Origin: Torreya grandis
Lineage: Eukaryota > Streptophyta > Pinopsida > Cupressales > Taxaceae
Length of the DNA stretch: 64,000 nucleotides
Direction: 5' to 3'
NCBI GenBank assembly: GCA_037957365.1
Contig: JARHVA010004255.1
Span: 707,001-771,000 of the forward strand
Shown here: positions 15,170 through 28,020 of the stretch, in pieces
Numbering within the stretch: the stretch's first letter is position 1
Layout of the letters: the number at the start of each line of letters is the position of its first letter
Notes under the pieces: model-generated
What the model saw: only the letters and a program-made list of their open reading frames with translations
Database searches by the model: none
Told to the model about the DNA's origin: nothing
Translations under genes and position numbers: made by a program

Positions 15170-17550
15170 TACTTTTTTACTACTAGGAACATGAATCACA
15201 CCAAATTCCTATTTTAGATGTTCATAAGCTGCCTTTGGAAGAGGTTTAGTCAATATATCTACAATCTGATCCTTGGTAGACACAAATCCAAGCTTAATTT
15301 TTTTGTTTACTTACTTGTTCTCTTAAGAAATGATACTTTATATGAATGTGATTGATTTTTAAATTAATTAAATTATTATTTGATACACTTATGGCACTAT
15401 TATTATCACAAAAAAATAGGATTAGGACCATCAAACTTCACCTTGTAGTCTATTAAGGTTTGTCTTATCCATAACACCTAAGTACAACATGAAGTTGTTA
15501 AAATGTACTCATCATCATAAGTAGATAAAGACATTGATGGTTATTTCTTGATTATCCATAATACTAGGAACTTACCTAATAATAAGGATCCTCCACTAGT
15601 TCTCTTTCTATCATCTAGACTCCCAACACAATCTACATCTATGTAGGCTACTAGGTCAAACTTCTTGCTCCTTGGCTACCATAATCCATAATCCATAGTT
15701 CCTTTGAGATACTTAAGTATCCTATTAACTACTTATATATGAATTTTATTATTATATTCTTGAAATATTCCCATAAGACTTACTTCTTTCATTATATCAA
15801 GTTTAGAAGTAGTAGTATACAATAAACTCTAAATTATTGATATATATTTTATCTGATTAACTCTTGAAGATTCATCCTCCTTTATTATATTACATAGTGT
15901 AACCATAAGTCTACTTAAAACCTTGAAATATTACATTTAACACTTTTTTAACATCTATTTTATATACTTGACCTATTAAATGAGCATATATTTTTAGATT
16001 GATTGATTTGAAGTGCAAGAAAAAAGGATAGTTATCCAAGCATAGACATTTCAAATTTTGAATTCATTAATTACACAAAGGGTTTATTCATGTTATCATT
16101 ATATCATCCATATAGACCATCACTATCAACTAATGGTCATTTTAGACTTGATATATAGGTTACTATCTATAAGTCTTTGCTTTGAACCTTGGTCCAAAAG
16201 ATACTTGTCTAGTCTAGCATAAAAAGCTCTAGGAGCATATTTTATACCATATAGGGCCTTCTTCAACCTAAAAAAATATTCATTTTTATCATTTAATAGG
16301 AAAACCTCAAGTTTATAAGTGTATACTTCTCCCTCCAAGTTCCCATTTAGGAAAGCTAACTTGACATCTAGTATATCTTAAAGCCTTTAAAACATGGATA
16401 GGCAATAAACATTATAATATCCTATAACCTTTCTATAAACACAAATGTTTCCTCAAATTACAATCCTATTTGATCATACCCTTTCCATACTAGTCTATCC
16501 TTGTTTCTGGTGACTCCATTCTCATTCAACTTATTTTTGAACACCCATTTTATACCAATTATATTTTTGTATTTAGGCCTAGGTACTAACTCCCAAGTTT
16601 CATTCGTCTAAATTTTATTTAACTCTTCATTCATGGAATCTATCCAAAACTTATCTTCACTTGCTCCTACATAGATTTTAAAAGCAAATTTGGAAAGTAA
16701 GGTAGTATTCTCTTGATTAACATAACTCACCATTCTTCTCCTTGTTTGTATACATGCACTTTTGTTTTTTATGATATGAGATTCGAGATGATCCTTTTAA
16801 ATTTGAATAGAAGGACCTTTTGAGTCCTTTCTCCCCTAAATTTATTCTTCATCTTCAGCTATCTCTATTGCTCCTTCATCATTCTTTGATTGAAAATATG
16901 ATTTCCTAGACTCATTAAACATCACATTTGTGCTCTCCACTATCTTCTAAAACATCTTATTGTAACATCTATAAGTAATAATTACTAATTAATATCCCAA
17001 GAAATACCTTCATCAAACCTTAAATAAAACTTTCCCAAGTCATAATCATTTCTCTTGATATAACATTTACTCCCAAATACCTTAAAATTTTTAACACTTG
17101 CAGGTTTTCCACTCCATAATTCATATGAATTATTTTCACCATTGATCCCAATTTGTCCTTTTTTCAAAGTGTAAACTATAGTACTCACAATTTTTCTCTA
17201 ATAGCCAAAAAACAACTTTGACTAATTAAACATGGTCCTTTCCTTTTCTTGGACTATTTTATTATTTCTTTAAACCACCATATTCTATTGAGTTGTTATA
17301 TCAACTAAGAACTATCTTCTTATTTTATTGACCTCATAAAACTCATCAAAATTATTTGACCAAAACTCTCCTCCTTTGTTAGACCTAAGACACTTGATCT
17401 TCACATTCATCTCATTTTAAACCAAATCCTTGAAATTTTTAAACTTACCTAGAGCTTTTAACTTTTCCTTCAAGAATGTTACCCAAGTCATTATTTTGAA
17501 GATATATATCACCAACATAAAGAATATTTCACCTTGAATACCTTGAATCC
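15170..17550 (-). pseudogene. Copia pol remnant: integrase, reverse transcriptase, RNase H
   Basis: The integrase C-terminal part is at 16,985-17,188: SYELWSGKPASVKNFKVFGS then KCYIKRNDYDLGKF, close to the usual copia YELW..KPSVKHFRVFGSKCYI block. The RT is at about 16,090-16,340: FRLKKALYGIKYAPRAFYAR matches the KLKKALYGLKQAPRAWY motif, and the catalytic YMDD is encoded at 16,103-16,114. RNase H and the C-terminus lie at about 15,170-15,450 (KFDGPNPIF, the IHIKYHFLRE-like block and the terminal helix). Frames are broken by many stops and frameshifts, so no product is expected. Integrase upstream of RT fixes this as Ty1/copia. Confidence 0.88.
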
Positions 17551-17899
17551 TTGTAAGAACACACAGATTAGTATGAATCAGGTAAAAAGGTCTAGTATTA
17601 GATTATTGTTTAGACTTGAATCTCCTCCTATTTTACTTACCATGTTGACATGCCTTGTAAAGAGCATTTATAGGTTTGGAAATTTTGGGCATGTTATTCA
17701 TGGATACCTTGGAGATGATATTGACTATATTGTCAAATTTAATATGACCTAACCTCCTATTCCATATCCAAAATTCATCTACCTTTCTCATAAATCACTT
17801 CTCTTTTCTAATCTCATTCAATACATATAGATTTTTATCAGTTCTCTTGGATTTGGCAATCAATTTTATTGATTTTATTCTCCTTATCTCACATCCTTT

Positions 17900-18950
17900 A
17901 TCATGAAAAGTTATGGTATGTCCTTGGGTTCACATTTGAATTACACTCAATAAGTTATGTTTCAATCCATCTACATATAATACATTTTTTGTCTTGGTCT
18001 TCCCAATGACAAAGATCAAAGCACCTTTGACAACTATATTAGCATATGTGTTATCTCTAAACCTTACTAAACCTATGTAATTATTCTTCAAAATGACAAA
18101 TTTGATACTTTAATTTGAATTTAACATCCAATATTTATGTACCACTTTAGATCTTCATTCTAAGTATGAAAGGTAATTTAAGATATCATAGATTCTTCTC
18201 CTCTAAACTCCTACCTCCCTTTTATCTTATCTATAGGGTATACTTTATTGATCAATTATTTAGTATCATGAATACATGTCTTATTATCATGACCAATTTT
18301 CCTTATATATCTTGTCTTACACTCTCTTGGAAAGTGTCCTCTTGGGTTGTAGTTATAACACATGATTCTACTTATCCATCTATAATCAATAGCTCTATGT
18401 CCAAATTTACCATAAGAGAAACAATAACCAATGAAATAATCCACATAATATGATTATTTAAAATTATTTATTTATGATCATAGGATGATACACCACTACC
18501 TTTGATATCCTTTGATAGAGAAAAACCCTTTTTGCCTTATTGATGATTGACTTAAACTTGACCAATTTTGCATAGGTCTTGATTCTACTAGATATATCAC
18601 TCCTTTACTGATCAACGACATGTGGAAATTGACTCTCCTTGAAATCAATTTTTTTTTTATTTGAGGCCAATAATTACCATATCATAAAATGAAATTTAAC
18701 TATCCAAAATATTGTTAAGCTTTCTAGTACTCTCCTTAAATTTCTGATATGTCCTTATCTTGATTGCATCTTGATCAAAGTTTGCCTCTAAAGTATTTAA
18801 TTTCATTCTAATCTAGGTAAATTATTCCATATGATTCTTATATTTTGAAAAATATTCACATCTATTTCAATTAATATAGATAGATCCTCATTTCAACCAT
18901 AAAAGACACTTTCATTATCAAAATTCATACCTGTGCTCCAAAGATCTCCC
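17900..18950 (-). pseudogene. Copia gag remnant with mutated zinc knuckles
   Basis: The frame at 18,256-18,444 holds two CCHC-type knuckles with Cys changed to Tyr: CFSYGKFGHRAIDY and CYNYNPRGHFPREC, followed by the basic segment KTRYIRKIGHDNKTC. Cys-to-Tyr (TGT/TGC to TAT/TAC) is again a transition at a G:C pair. The rest of gag, toward 18,950, is too broken to follow with certainty. In an intact element gag forms the particle and binds RNA through the knuckles. Confidence 0.75.
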
Positions 18951-18978
18951 TTAGACTATTATGCCTACACAAGGGACC

Positions 18979-18994
18979 TTGCTCTAATATAAAT
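18979..18994 (-). other. Copia primer-binding site (initiator tRNA-Met type)
   Basis: The minus strand reads TTTATATTAGAGCAAGG, next to the 5' LTR. Against TTGGTATCAGAGC this has three mismatches, all at G or C positions now A or T. It primes minus-strand DNA synthesis in intact relatives. Confidence 0.8.
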
Positions 18995-21757
18995 TATTAG
19001 AAGAAAAAACATTGAGAGGGGAGTTAACCAATTTGAAAAATATTATTTTAATTTTATAAATCACTCAATCATTCAAACAAATATGGAGATATAACAATGC
19101 ATAATTAATCATTCATATGAGCATGAAGTATAAACATAACATATGAACACAAGATATATGTGGGAAACCCTCATGGGGGACAAAAAAAATTAAAACATAT
19201 CTTGTAATAAAATAATATAAGTAATTAATTAAAACTTTAGTGAGGAAATAACCACATAAGGAGCACCAACCCCTCATTAGTCAAGCACCAACTCAACTAG
19301 TCATTTAACAAGCACCAACTTGAAAGGAGGCACCAACCCCATAGGTAACATAGAAATAAATAAGTAATATATAATCTCTTATCAAATTTTGACACCTATT
19401 TCTCACTCAAATGGATATTTCCATGTTATTTTTCTCTTCTCACTCTTCTAGCTCTCTCAAATAGCCTATTAGGCCTTCTTTCTCAACTAGCCCTTTCCTT
19501 GGTAGAATTAGATCATATAACCTTTATCAAAACCTATATAAACACATTAATATATGCATGAAATATTTAACACACTTATATATTTTTATTAAATCCCTCT
19601 ACATATTTTCCAAAACTCTATATCATTCACTCAAATCCTCAATATTTTAACTCATCAAATTAGGCCTATTAGACCTTCTCTTTATACTTGACTCTTGCTC
19701 TTACCCATGTTGGTAAAAAAATAACCTATAAATACTTGGATAACCATTATAATATATAAAAAAATTAATTTCACAAGTGAAACACCCACCACATAGGTCG
19801 GTCACCACCAATAAGGACTAAAACCACCATTAGGCCTAATAGAGACCTAATGCAATTAAGCCTTCTCAACACACATTTCACCTTGATCACCTTGGAACAC
19901 ATTGAGAATTAAAAAATGGATTTAAAACTTCAAACATGATTCAATTATACAATTTATAATATCACTTTAGCTATCCATTACCATTTATATCATTTCATTA
20001 ATTGAACCACACAAGTAGGTCTACTCACAATTAGGCCTTCTCACTGTTAAAAAGTCTATTTTGCAAATATGATGCATACACTCAACTTTGACACATAAAA
20101 TAAACAATAAATCACATGTATATAAATTATATGACCTATATGTAATAAAAAATTCCATTATATTTATCAATACATGGAAAAAATCTTCAAACTAATCATC
20201 CTCATATGCTCACTCAGAACTGTACATAGGGTCAAAAAACCCAGTCAGAAGTATTTGAATTTTCACACATTAATAGGAGTTTCTCATTCATATAAATAAA
20301 TTAAAAATAACACATGATACATATATAAAAAATTCTTGTGCATTTTATTATTCAAATCTATGTAAAAGGACATAGGAACATCATTCTCACTCATACCTAG
20401 AAAATTGCCTATAGCTCCAAGAACATAGTCATGAAATATGAAATTTAAATCCATTTATATTATCATTAATATTAATTATAAAATATTTTAATATATAAAT
20501 TATAATTTTAAATATTAATATTGGTCTTACAGGCCAATCTCATGTCTTCACCCTACACATACTTCACTATGTTGGACAAGTCACTTTGGGAACAACTTTT
20601 TACTTGTTTATGAGCATAAAAAAATATTTTATTAAATATGTGAAGCTATATATGTATTTAATAATTAAACCATTCATTTATATCCATCCATAATCCATTT
20701 CAACCCATCTCTAAACTCATTCTCACATCTCCCTAGTTTTCTCACTATCTTCCTCATTAGGCCTATTTAGTGATAGGTCAACTTTCATGACTAGTTTAGG
20801 TATTTAAAATACTCATAAAACACCATGGTAATAATATATAGGTATAAATACTCAGAATCAAATAACTTTCATGATTTTACTTGGTTAACCCTTCTTGCTA
20901 CATTAAAAATTAAATAAATAAGGGGTTTCCTATAGCTTCCACTCACTCTTTTGACAAACCAATACCACATACAGAAATATGGGAGAGTCCTTTACATGTT
21001 CAAATAATCAAAATAGGTCATAAAATAAATTATAATAAATTTATAACAATATATTTAATATTGGGTCATTATGAGGGTTTTAAGAGGGTTTAGACTGCCT
21101 TCCATTCTTAGCAATCATTCATAAATGATTGCTCCTCAAATCCAAAAAAAATGACAATAAATTTAACCTAGGACCCTTAAAAAAATAAAATTATCTTAAT
21201 AGATCCTAATTCAAAGGTTTCACATGCCAATGAGCTTAATAAATTCCTTCTTGGTTCTACAACACCTCATTTTGTGCACACTAAAAACATCAACACCAAT
21301 TTTCATGTTTTCTTCTTTAGGTTAAGACCTTAGACTTGGTCAAAAAACTTAATACAACCTCTCACACATATTAAAATGCTATCGTGATATATTTTACCTT
21401 GGGAAATGAAATTGACCCCTCATTATGCCACACTAGGTATCTTTGCTCAATAGTCCTTAAAATTCCAATCATACTTAGACCTTAAAAACATGTTAAAACC
21501 TATTGTACTATTATCAACACCTCATATTCATGTTATTCAACCTCACACCATGCTAACATAATATAAAACTTTCTCTCACAATTCTTAGATAACTCTCTTC
21601 AATATGCTACAAAGCCTGTGCCTTCTCACTAGGTCTCTCAAGTAAATGGATCATGAACTTGACTTCAAGAATAATAAAGACAACTTAGAATGAAAATAAT
21701 TAAAGTTTCATGGAATCAATGGATATTTCATATATACCATAAAACACATTCTCAACA
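18995..21757 (-). repeat. Copia 5' LTR
   Basis: Direct-repeat partner of 12,070-14,849. The boundary at 18,995 is set by the primer-binding site and the one at 21,757 by alignment of CTCAACA with the inner end of the other LTR. No reading frame of interest. Confidence 0.87.
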
Positions 21758-22962
21758 TGATTTTAATCCACATCTAAGGGGTAAAAAGGTCTGATTTTTT
21801 GTTTTGAGTTAATGCCTTATTTTAGATCATTTTGAAGTGATATTTTATCAAGTTAACTGATGGAAATTACCTAGATATTCATTGTACATTGGTGTGCCTA
21901 GGGTTTGGAAGAAAATTAGATGTTTTTAAGGCATCTATTTGAACTATGTTTTGTTGACTTTCCTAATTTCAAATTTTAGAAATTATTGGATTTTAGGGGA
22001 AACTATTATTTGGCAATTTAGCCCAAAAAGAGGAAATTGCATATTAATTGTAATCATAGGTTTTGTAGATAACTCTAAATGCAAAAAGGAATTAGTTTGG
22101 GTCTTCAATAGATATACCTCTAAAGGTAGGTAGATTAGATGAAGAGATACTTTTCATTGTTGTTATGTCGTCATTGTCAAGGATGATGGGGTAAGAGAAA
22201 GTCCTCTCAAGAAGATTCCTATGAGGATATTCTACATGAACTACATTTTTCCCATTTTAAATAAATTTCTATTGAAATGAGGGGATCCTTCAAGGTCTTC
22301 TAATTATACACTATTTGAAAGTTCTATTTTCTTAGAGGAAGATTCCTATATATCCTGGTATGTATTTCCAAAAGACTCTCTTATGTATTTCTTAAATCTC
22401 TCTATATTTTTTGTAAGTACCTTTATTATCTCCCCTAAAGGATGAGGATATTTTAGAACAAACCTTCCTTGTGAATCCATTTACCTACTCATATACCTGT
22501 ATTAGCAAAAGAGTAGTTTATATTATATTTTTGGTTTTTTTAATATCATCTTTATGTTTTTTCCTTACTAATAATTTATAAGAAATACCCAAGAATGGCA
22601 CTAAAAATGATGGGTTCCATTATCATCCCTTCATTTAACTAATCTATGTGTCATTGCTTACTAGGGCTAGTATCTAAGGCTATTTATAGTAAGATTTTTA
22701 TTAGGTTCAGATAACAGTGTTGGTTGTGGGGTTGTTGGAGTTGATCTATTTTAATTTTATACTTAAAATTTAACTAAGTACTAAAAGAAAGACATTTGAT
22801 CAAAAGGCAAACACACCAAACTAAATGAAATTTTGGAAAACCACACAATGTTTTTGAAAAGTAAACACACTAAAATAGAATATCAAAGCCACACTTAATC
22901 TAAGTTATAGAATTAAGATTATCGAAATTAAGGAAATTAAAAATATTTGTTTAAATCATAAA

Positions 22963-22990
22963 GTGTGTGCGTACACACACACACACACAC
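22963..22990. repeat. (GT)n/(AC)n microsatellite with dyad symmetry
   Basis: GTGTGTGCGTAC runs straight into (AC)9, so the tract can fold back on itself. It includes one of the rare CG dinucleotides of the window. Confidence 0.9.
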
Positions 22991-23060
22991 ATCAATAGTT
23001 TATTTGACCTATATGTTGTCAATATAATTAGATAAAGTATTTGTATTAATTAAAATTAAA

Positions 23061-23090
<30 letters not shown>
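23061..23090. repeat. (AAT)10 microsatellite
   Basis: Ten perfect AAT units in an A/T-rich context. Confidence 0.95.
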
Positions 23091-23094
<4 letters not shown>

Positions 23095-26000
23095 TTACAT
23101 AAGTCATGTCTCCTTGGGGAGTGGGCCTTACCCTTAGATTCAAGATCAAAATAATTAAGTCCTCAGGAAGAAATATTGACCACATAGAAATGAGAAAGTA
23201 ATATTTGCCAAAAACTATTCTTATATCATATATTAAAAATGATAGATATTAAAATGTTTCACACCCTCACAAATCAAGTTAGGATCTACATTTTATTAAA
23301 TACAAAGAACAATAATTATGTTTAGATACTAGGTAACAACTTAACTAGCTAAATAAGAGAATATTCATAAATATTAGTTTACATGGAAAAAATAGGGAGA
23401 AGAATTAAAACAAAGATCCACATGTGATTTGGGACATCCTCATGGGATTTATAACTACTTTTTCCAACCATTTTTGGTTACCAAATCTCATATATAATGT
23501 ATTCATATCATCTTGTCCAAAGTTACAACCTATATCTACTAGTTTCTATGAATGGAAAGCTACATATAGATAGAAGTTTATATATAGATATATTCAAAAA
23601 TAGAAAGTATCTAAAAGATAGATAGAGGAGTCTAGATCATCATGGAATGGTTGAAATAACCTTTGGAATGCATTAAAAACATGTTTTATATGAGTTTGTA
23701 GTGTGTTGTGAAAGTTTGTAGCTCATTTGTCAAAATCTATAGCTCAGCTATCAAAATCCATAGCTCAAATATCAAAATCCATGGCATGACTATTAAAGTC
23801 CATATCTATCTATTTATTTATTTTTTATAATTCTTGGAAAAGTCTAGAGATTTTATGGAATGATAGGTTTGTGACTATGTCACTTCCTTATCTTTATTAG
23901 ATCATATCAAGACTCTTCTTTAGATGTTATAATACCTGTACATATAAAAAATGGAGGACTAAACATGAAAATAATTATAAAATTATGTAAATAATTCTAA
24001 CTTAGACTCACATGAGATTAAGGACACAAAATTATTCATCTTATACCTTAGGCTATTTATAAGACCTAAGAGCAGATGCAATGCTCAACCTAAATGTCAT
24101 ATTAGTGGCCATGAAGGATGATATATTATCATTATAGTGAGCCATAGTGTGGAATAACTAGATATAATAACCTCAAAAGGTATAAAATTATGGAAAAATA
24201 TATATCTAAATGTCAACATGACTCTAAGATACAAATAAGGAAGTTATTTAAACCTACAACATGGTTAAGGTCCTAGTTGCCACCTACATGTAGTCACATG
24301 AGAGAGATAAACTAAGGGAAATTATATATGGATAAGGTGTAGTGATAAATAATTATATTAATTTATTTATTTATTTTCTTAACCTTTATGGAATTTTTTT
24401 ATCCATTTGAGACAGGGGAAAGGGAAATAATGACCTATTAGGCCAAAATAGGCTTGAACCAGAATATGTATAAGATTTGAAGGCATATACAAGTTTATAT
24501 ATTACTTAAGGGTCTACATATAAATTAGGGGGAAGTAAGGGATTTGAAACATGGGTTTTATAAATATGAGAACCTCAAACTTGAGAAATAAAGGCACTCA
24601 ACTAAACATCAGATCTACACATGCCTATTAGGCTTAATATGCCTATATAGGATTGCACCCATAAACTAAGGGAATTTTCTTATTTAAGGCTATTATAAAC
24701 TTGAAAAAACATGAATAAAAAGTAAAATATACATTATAATGGTTCTAAGATGATTATATTCTTAAGTTGAGGTAAAAGGAACACTAAACTCAGCCACTAG
24801 GGTTACATAGACTTGACTGCTTATAAACCCTAGGTAAGTAGATGAGGGTATATAAAGGGTAAAGTTTATGGAATAAATGATCCTAAGAATATTTTAGTGT
24901 ATAAGGTAATATTACATGGTTTTTAAAAACTTAATCATTACTATTTAACTATGGAAGAGAATACTCAAGTCTCAAACACTCAGGCTAGACAATGACTTAG
25001 ATAGACCTACATAGAGGAAAGAGGTAGAGATGATAACTTGAGAAGATAAAGACAAGTGAAGAAGATGGAGACTATGATAGATAGGATAATATGACAAAAT
25101 TGAGGATATAAATTCATCTACAAGTTGGTAAAGTTTAAAATCCCAATCTGCGCCTATAAGACCTAAGCTCTCCCTTAGGTCTCAAGACCCCACCTCCACC
25201 TCAATAGTAGATACAAACCTCTAGGTAGACTTAAGACAATTTTGAAGTGTATAAAAATGTTTTAGACCCTTAATGAGATATTTTAATTATGGGAGTCCAA
25301 GTAAATGGTCAAACTTAGTTTTAACACCTCCTCAGCCTCTATTACCTTGAATAGCCATGTCAAGTGTCACTTTCATCACTCATATCTCTTATCACAAAGG
25401 GACTCAAACCTATGGATATTAGGTAAAGTTAAGAAAACCTATGGACAAAATATAAATTAAATATAAACTTATATTAAGGGTCCCACCTCTATGATTCATC
25501 ATTAAGACTACAACCATGTCTAAAAATCTTAAAAATAGCTCTAAGTTTGTATTCTTGTAGACATTCCTCTCTATACAAGTTACATGGGAATAAGATTAAT
25601 TTAGAGGTTTTAGGGGGGTTTATGGAATCAACATCCATGTCCATAAGTTTGGGATTGGAGGTATGTACTTTAAAAACCATCATTAAGATGGTAGACCTCT
25701 AAAACCTTACTTAAACCCTAGTACTAGCCCAATTGAGAATATAATGAATAATTTACATCTAACTTAAGTAGATTGGACCTAATAACACCTGAACCACATG
25801 TTAAAATTAGATAATATGCCAACCATTATAATACGTTGTATGAACATGTGTAAAAACCTCCTAAATATCATGTTTTATAGGGTTTTGTGATGATTTTAGG
25901 GTGAAATGTTATTTGGAAGGTTTTCAATCATTATAAGATGTAATATGAGTCCTTGTTCACCTTCCCAAATCATGAAACATTCAAAACACTCCTACAAGTT

Positions 26001-27978
26001 TGCACCAAATAGGTAGTCCAAGAAGGCTAATGGAGGGTGATCTAGTCACCTAGTTTGGCAAGGTTGAAGATGTATATTGATTATAAATTACTAAGTCATG
26101 ATGTGGTGTGACTTTAGGTACCTAAAAAATGATCATATACCATTTATTAAGCCCCTAATTTAGTTATCATAACCATCCAAGAACCTAACACTATGAAACT
26201 AAGTTTAATTTCCTAAGAATCCTATATGGTCAACAAGAATAGGTGTAATTTGGCATATAATCAATGTTAAGTGGTAAATTTAGGGCCACATTACCACCTT
26301 TTAACTTAAATCATGAATTTAAAAATACACACCTCATATTCATCATGGAATATCAGGTAGTTTCAAATCTTGTTAACATGCACAAAGGATGATGAGCTAC
26401 TAAATGCTTCATGAAGTCCTATTTACACCCCATTTATATTTTGTAGATATGATATAAGAGGTGCTTGAAAATAAATGTCATGATCATGCTAATCATGGAG
26501 TAATCCAATCTTGAACAAGCCTCTATCACTCTACCTCAATGCCTAAATATCCCATTGAAGATTACCAATCAAGAGAATAATGCATGAGTGGAGCATAGGG
26601 ACTATCATGGCTACTTGTAACTAATGGTGGAGTCATTATGGTCATTCATAACCTCTTATTCATATTTACATGACACATTATCTTCTCTTTCTCAATCATT
26701 TTTCTATATATTAAAGCTTTAAGGCCATTATAACTATCCCTCACCTGGGTATATAGAAACTCTACCTAGAATTTCACCTTATAAACCCCATAATCTAATA
26801 CAAATGACTATTTTATATTATTTAATATTTTTATAGTGTGTTATATTTTTTTAATTTTCACATGTGGTATGTTTCTCTCCATTGGTAGGTCTTAGTGTCA
26901 CCTAGTTGTTAGTATATGGTCTTATGTAGGTCACATAGTGTGTTAGAGTGATGAGTGGCTGAGCTGAGAGTGGAATTTTGACTAGTAAGTGACTTGATTT
27001 AGACCTTCCCATCATTGCCCTTATGTTTTGACCACTTATTATAACCTCTGTGTGAAACACTATTACATAAGAGTTCCTAGAGATAAAATATTTAGTCACT
27101 TGTCTTGCTTACTAGTGTTGTTTAAGTTCAATTTAAGTGGATGAATAATATTGGTGCATCACCTTTAGTAGTATAGGTTTCCTTTTATGCATTCCTTCTA
27201 TATATTTTCACCCCTAATCAATGGATCTTAGTTATTTTTATCTATAATAGATACAATAAGGGAGATAGCCCCATAATCTAGATGTCTAGCCCAGCCATAT
27301 GTCACCCATAGACTTAGTCTATTCCCATATTACCCTAACCTTGGAGGTAGGACTAAATACACTTATCCTATGGTAAAAGTTGGAGAGTTATCAGGAAGGG
27401 CAGATCACAAAATAAGGCTTTATGATCTTAAGGTATTAATTCCAAGGTTTTTTTTGTGGACAAGTGTTTCCAAAACTAATACTTTTTATTGGTATCTATT
27501 AGACACTCACATACACACATAGTTAGGTAGTCTCAAAAAAAATTATATAAGAAACTCAAGGATATTAACTAAAGGTTGCTTATTTTAGAGTAGTTTTTGC
27601 ACACTCTTACTCAAGAGATTACATCTTAGACAAAAAAAGTATCTATAAAATCTATGGCTCACACTTAGAAGTCTATATCAAAATGAAACACTCCTACATA
27701 CTTTAAAAATTACGAAAATCAACCTCTTTTACAATAAATAACACTTGATAACTATTCAATAGATATTGAAATTCCAAAATCATCACATATTAATGATAAC
27801 AAATAAATCACTTTATATCTATTACACACTTTAAATTACTGAATCAAATTAACTAAATAAACTAAATACTCAATTTCATAGAATTGCAATGAAAAGACAT
27901 CCACATAGTTGTATGATAATAAAAAATGAATTCTTCCTATATTGATAATATTTTAACCCTTTTGAATCAGGTATTTAA

Positions 27979-28020
27979 ATTTATAAATAGACTTGGGGAG
28001 GAATCACCTCATCCTCCAAG
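27979..28020 (-). promoter_or_regulatory. Conserved TATA-like promoter block of element C LTR
   Basis: On the minus strand a GGAGGATGAGGTGATTCCTC block precedes CCCAAGTCTATTTATAAA. The same block occurs in the other C LTR (about 54,130-54,160) and in D (63,086-63,133), while surrounding sequence differs more. It lies downstream of the long LTR reading frame, which places that frame in U3. Function as promoter is inferred from position and the TATTTATA core. Confidence 0.5.

Larger units (their letters stand above)
12070..21757 (-). mobile_element. Ty1/copia LTR retrotransposon, complete but decayed
   Basis: About 9.7 kb. Two direct repeats of 2.78 and 2.76 kb flank a 4.1-kb interior. Read on the minus strand the order is LTR, primer-binding site, gag with zinc knuckles, integrase, RT with YMDD, RNase H, polypurine tract, LTR. 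Integrase before RT is the diagnostic copia order. In one hand-aligned block of about 98 bases (12,149 versus 19,070 onward) I count about 10 differences, so the insertion is old, and other blocks look more diverged. Flanking 5-mers (TATTT before, TGATT after) do not make a convincing target duplication. No frame is intact. The element probably inserted into the older LTR that starts at 10,913. Confidence 0.9.
21758..27387. other. No gene recognised; probable LTR continuation and old repeat DNA
   Basis: The first part probably continues the LTR that starts at 10,913, but without a second copy its end cannot be set. The remainder holds microsatellites (22,963-22,990 and 23,061-23,090) and short open frames of at most 65 codons with no recognisable domain. 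I see no RNA gene or tandem array. Confidence 0.35.
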
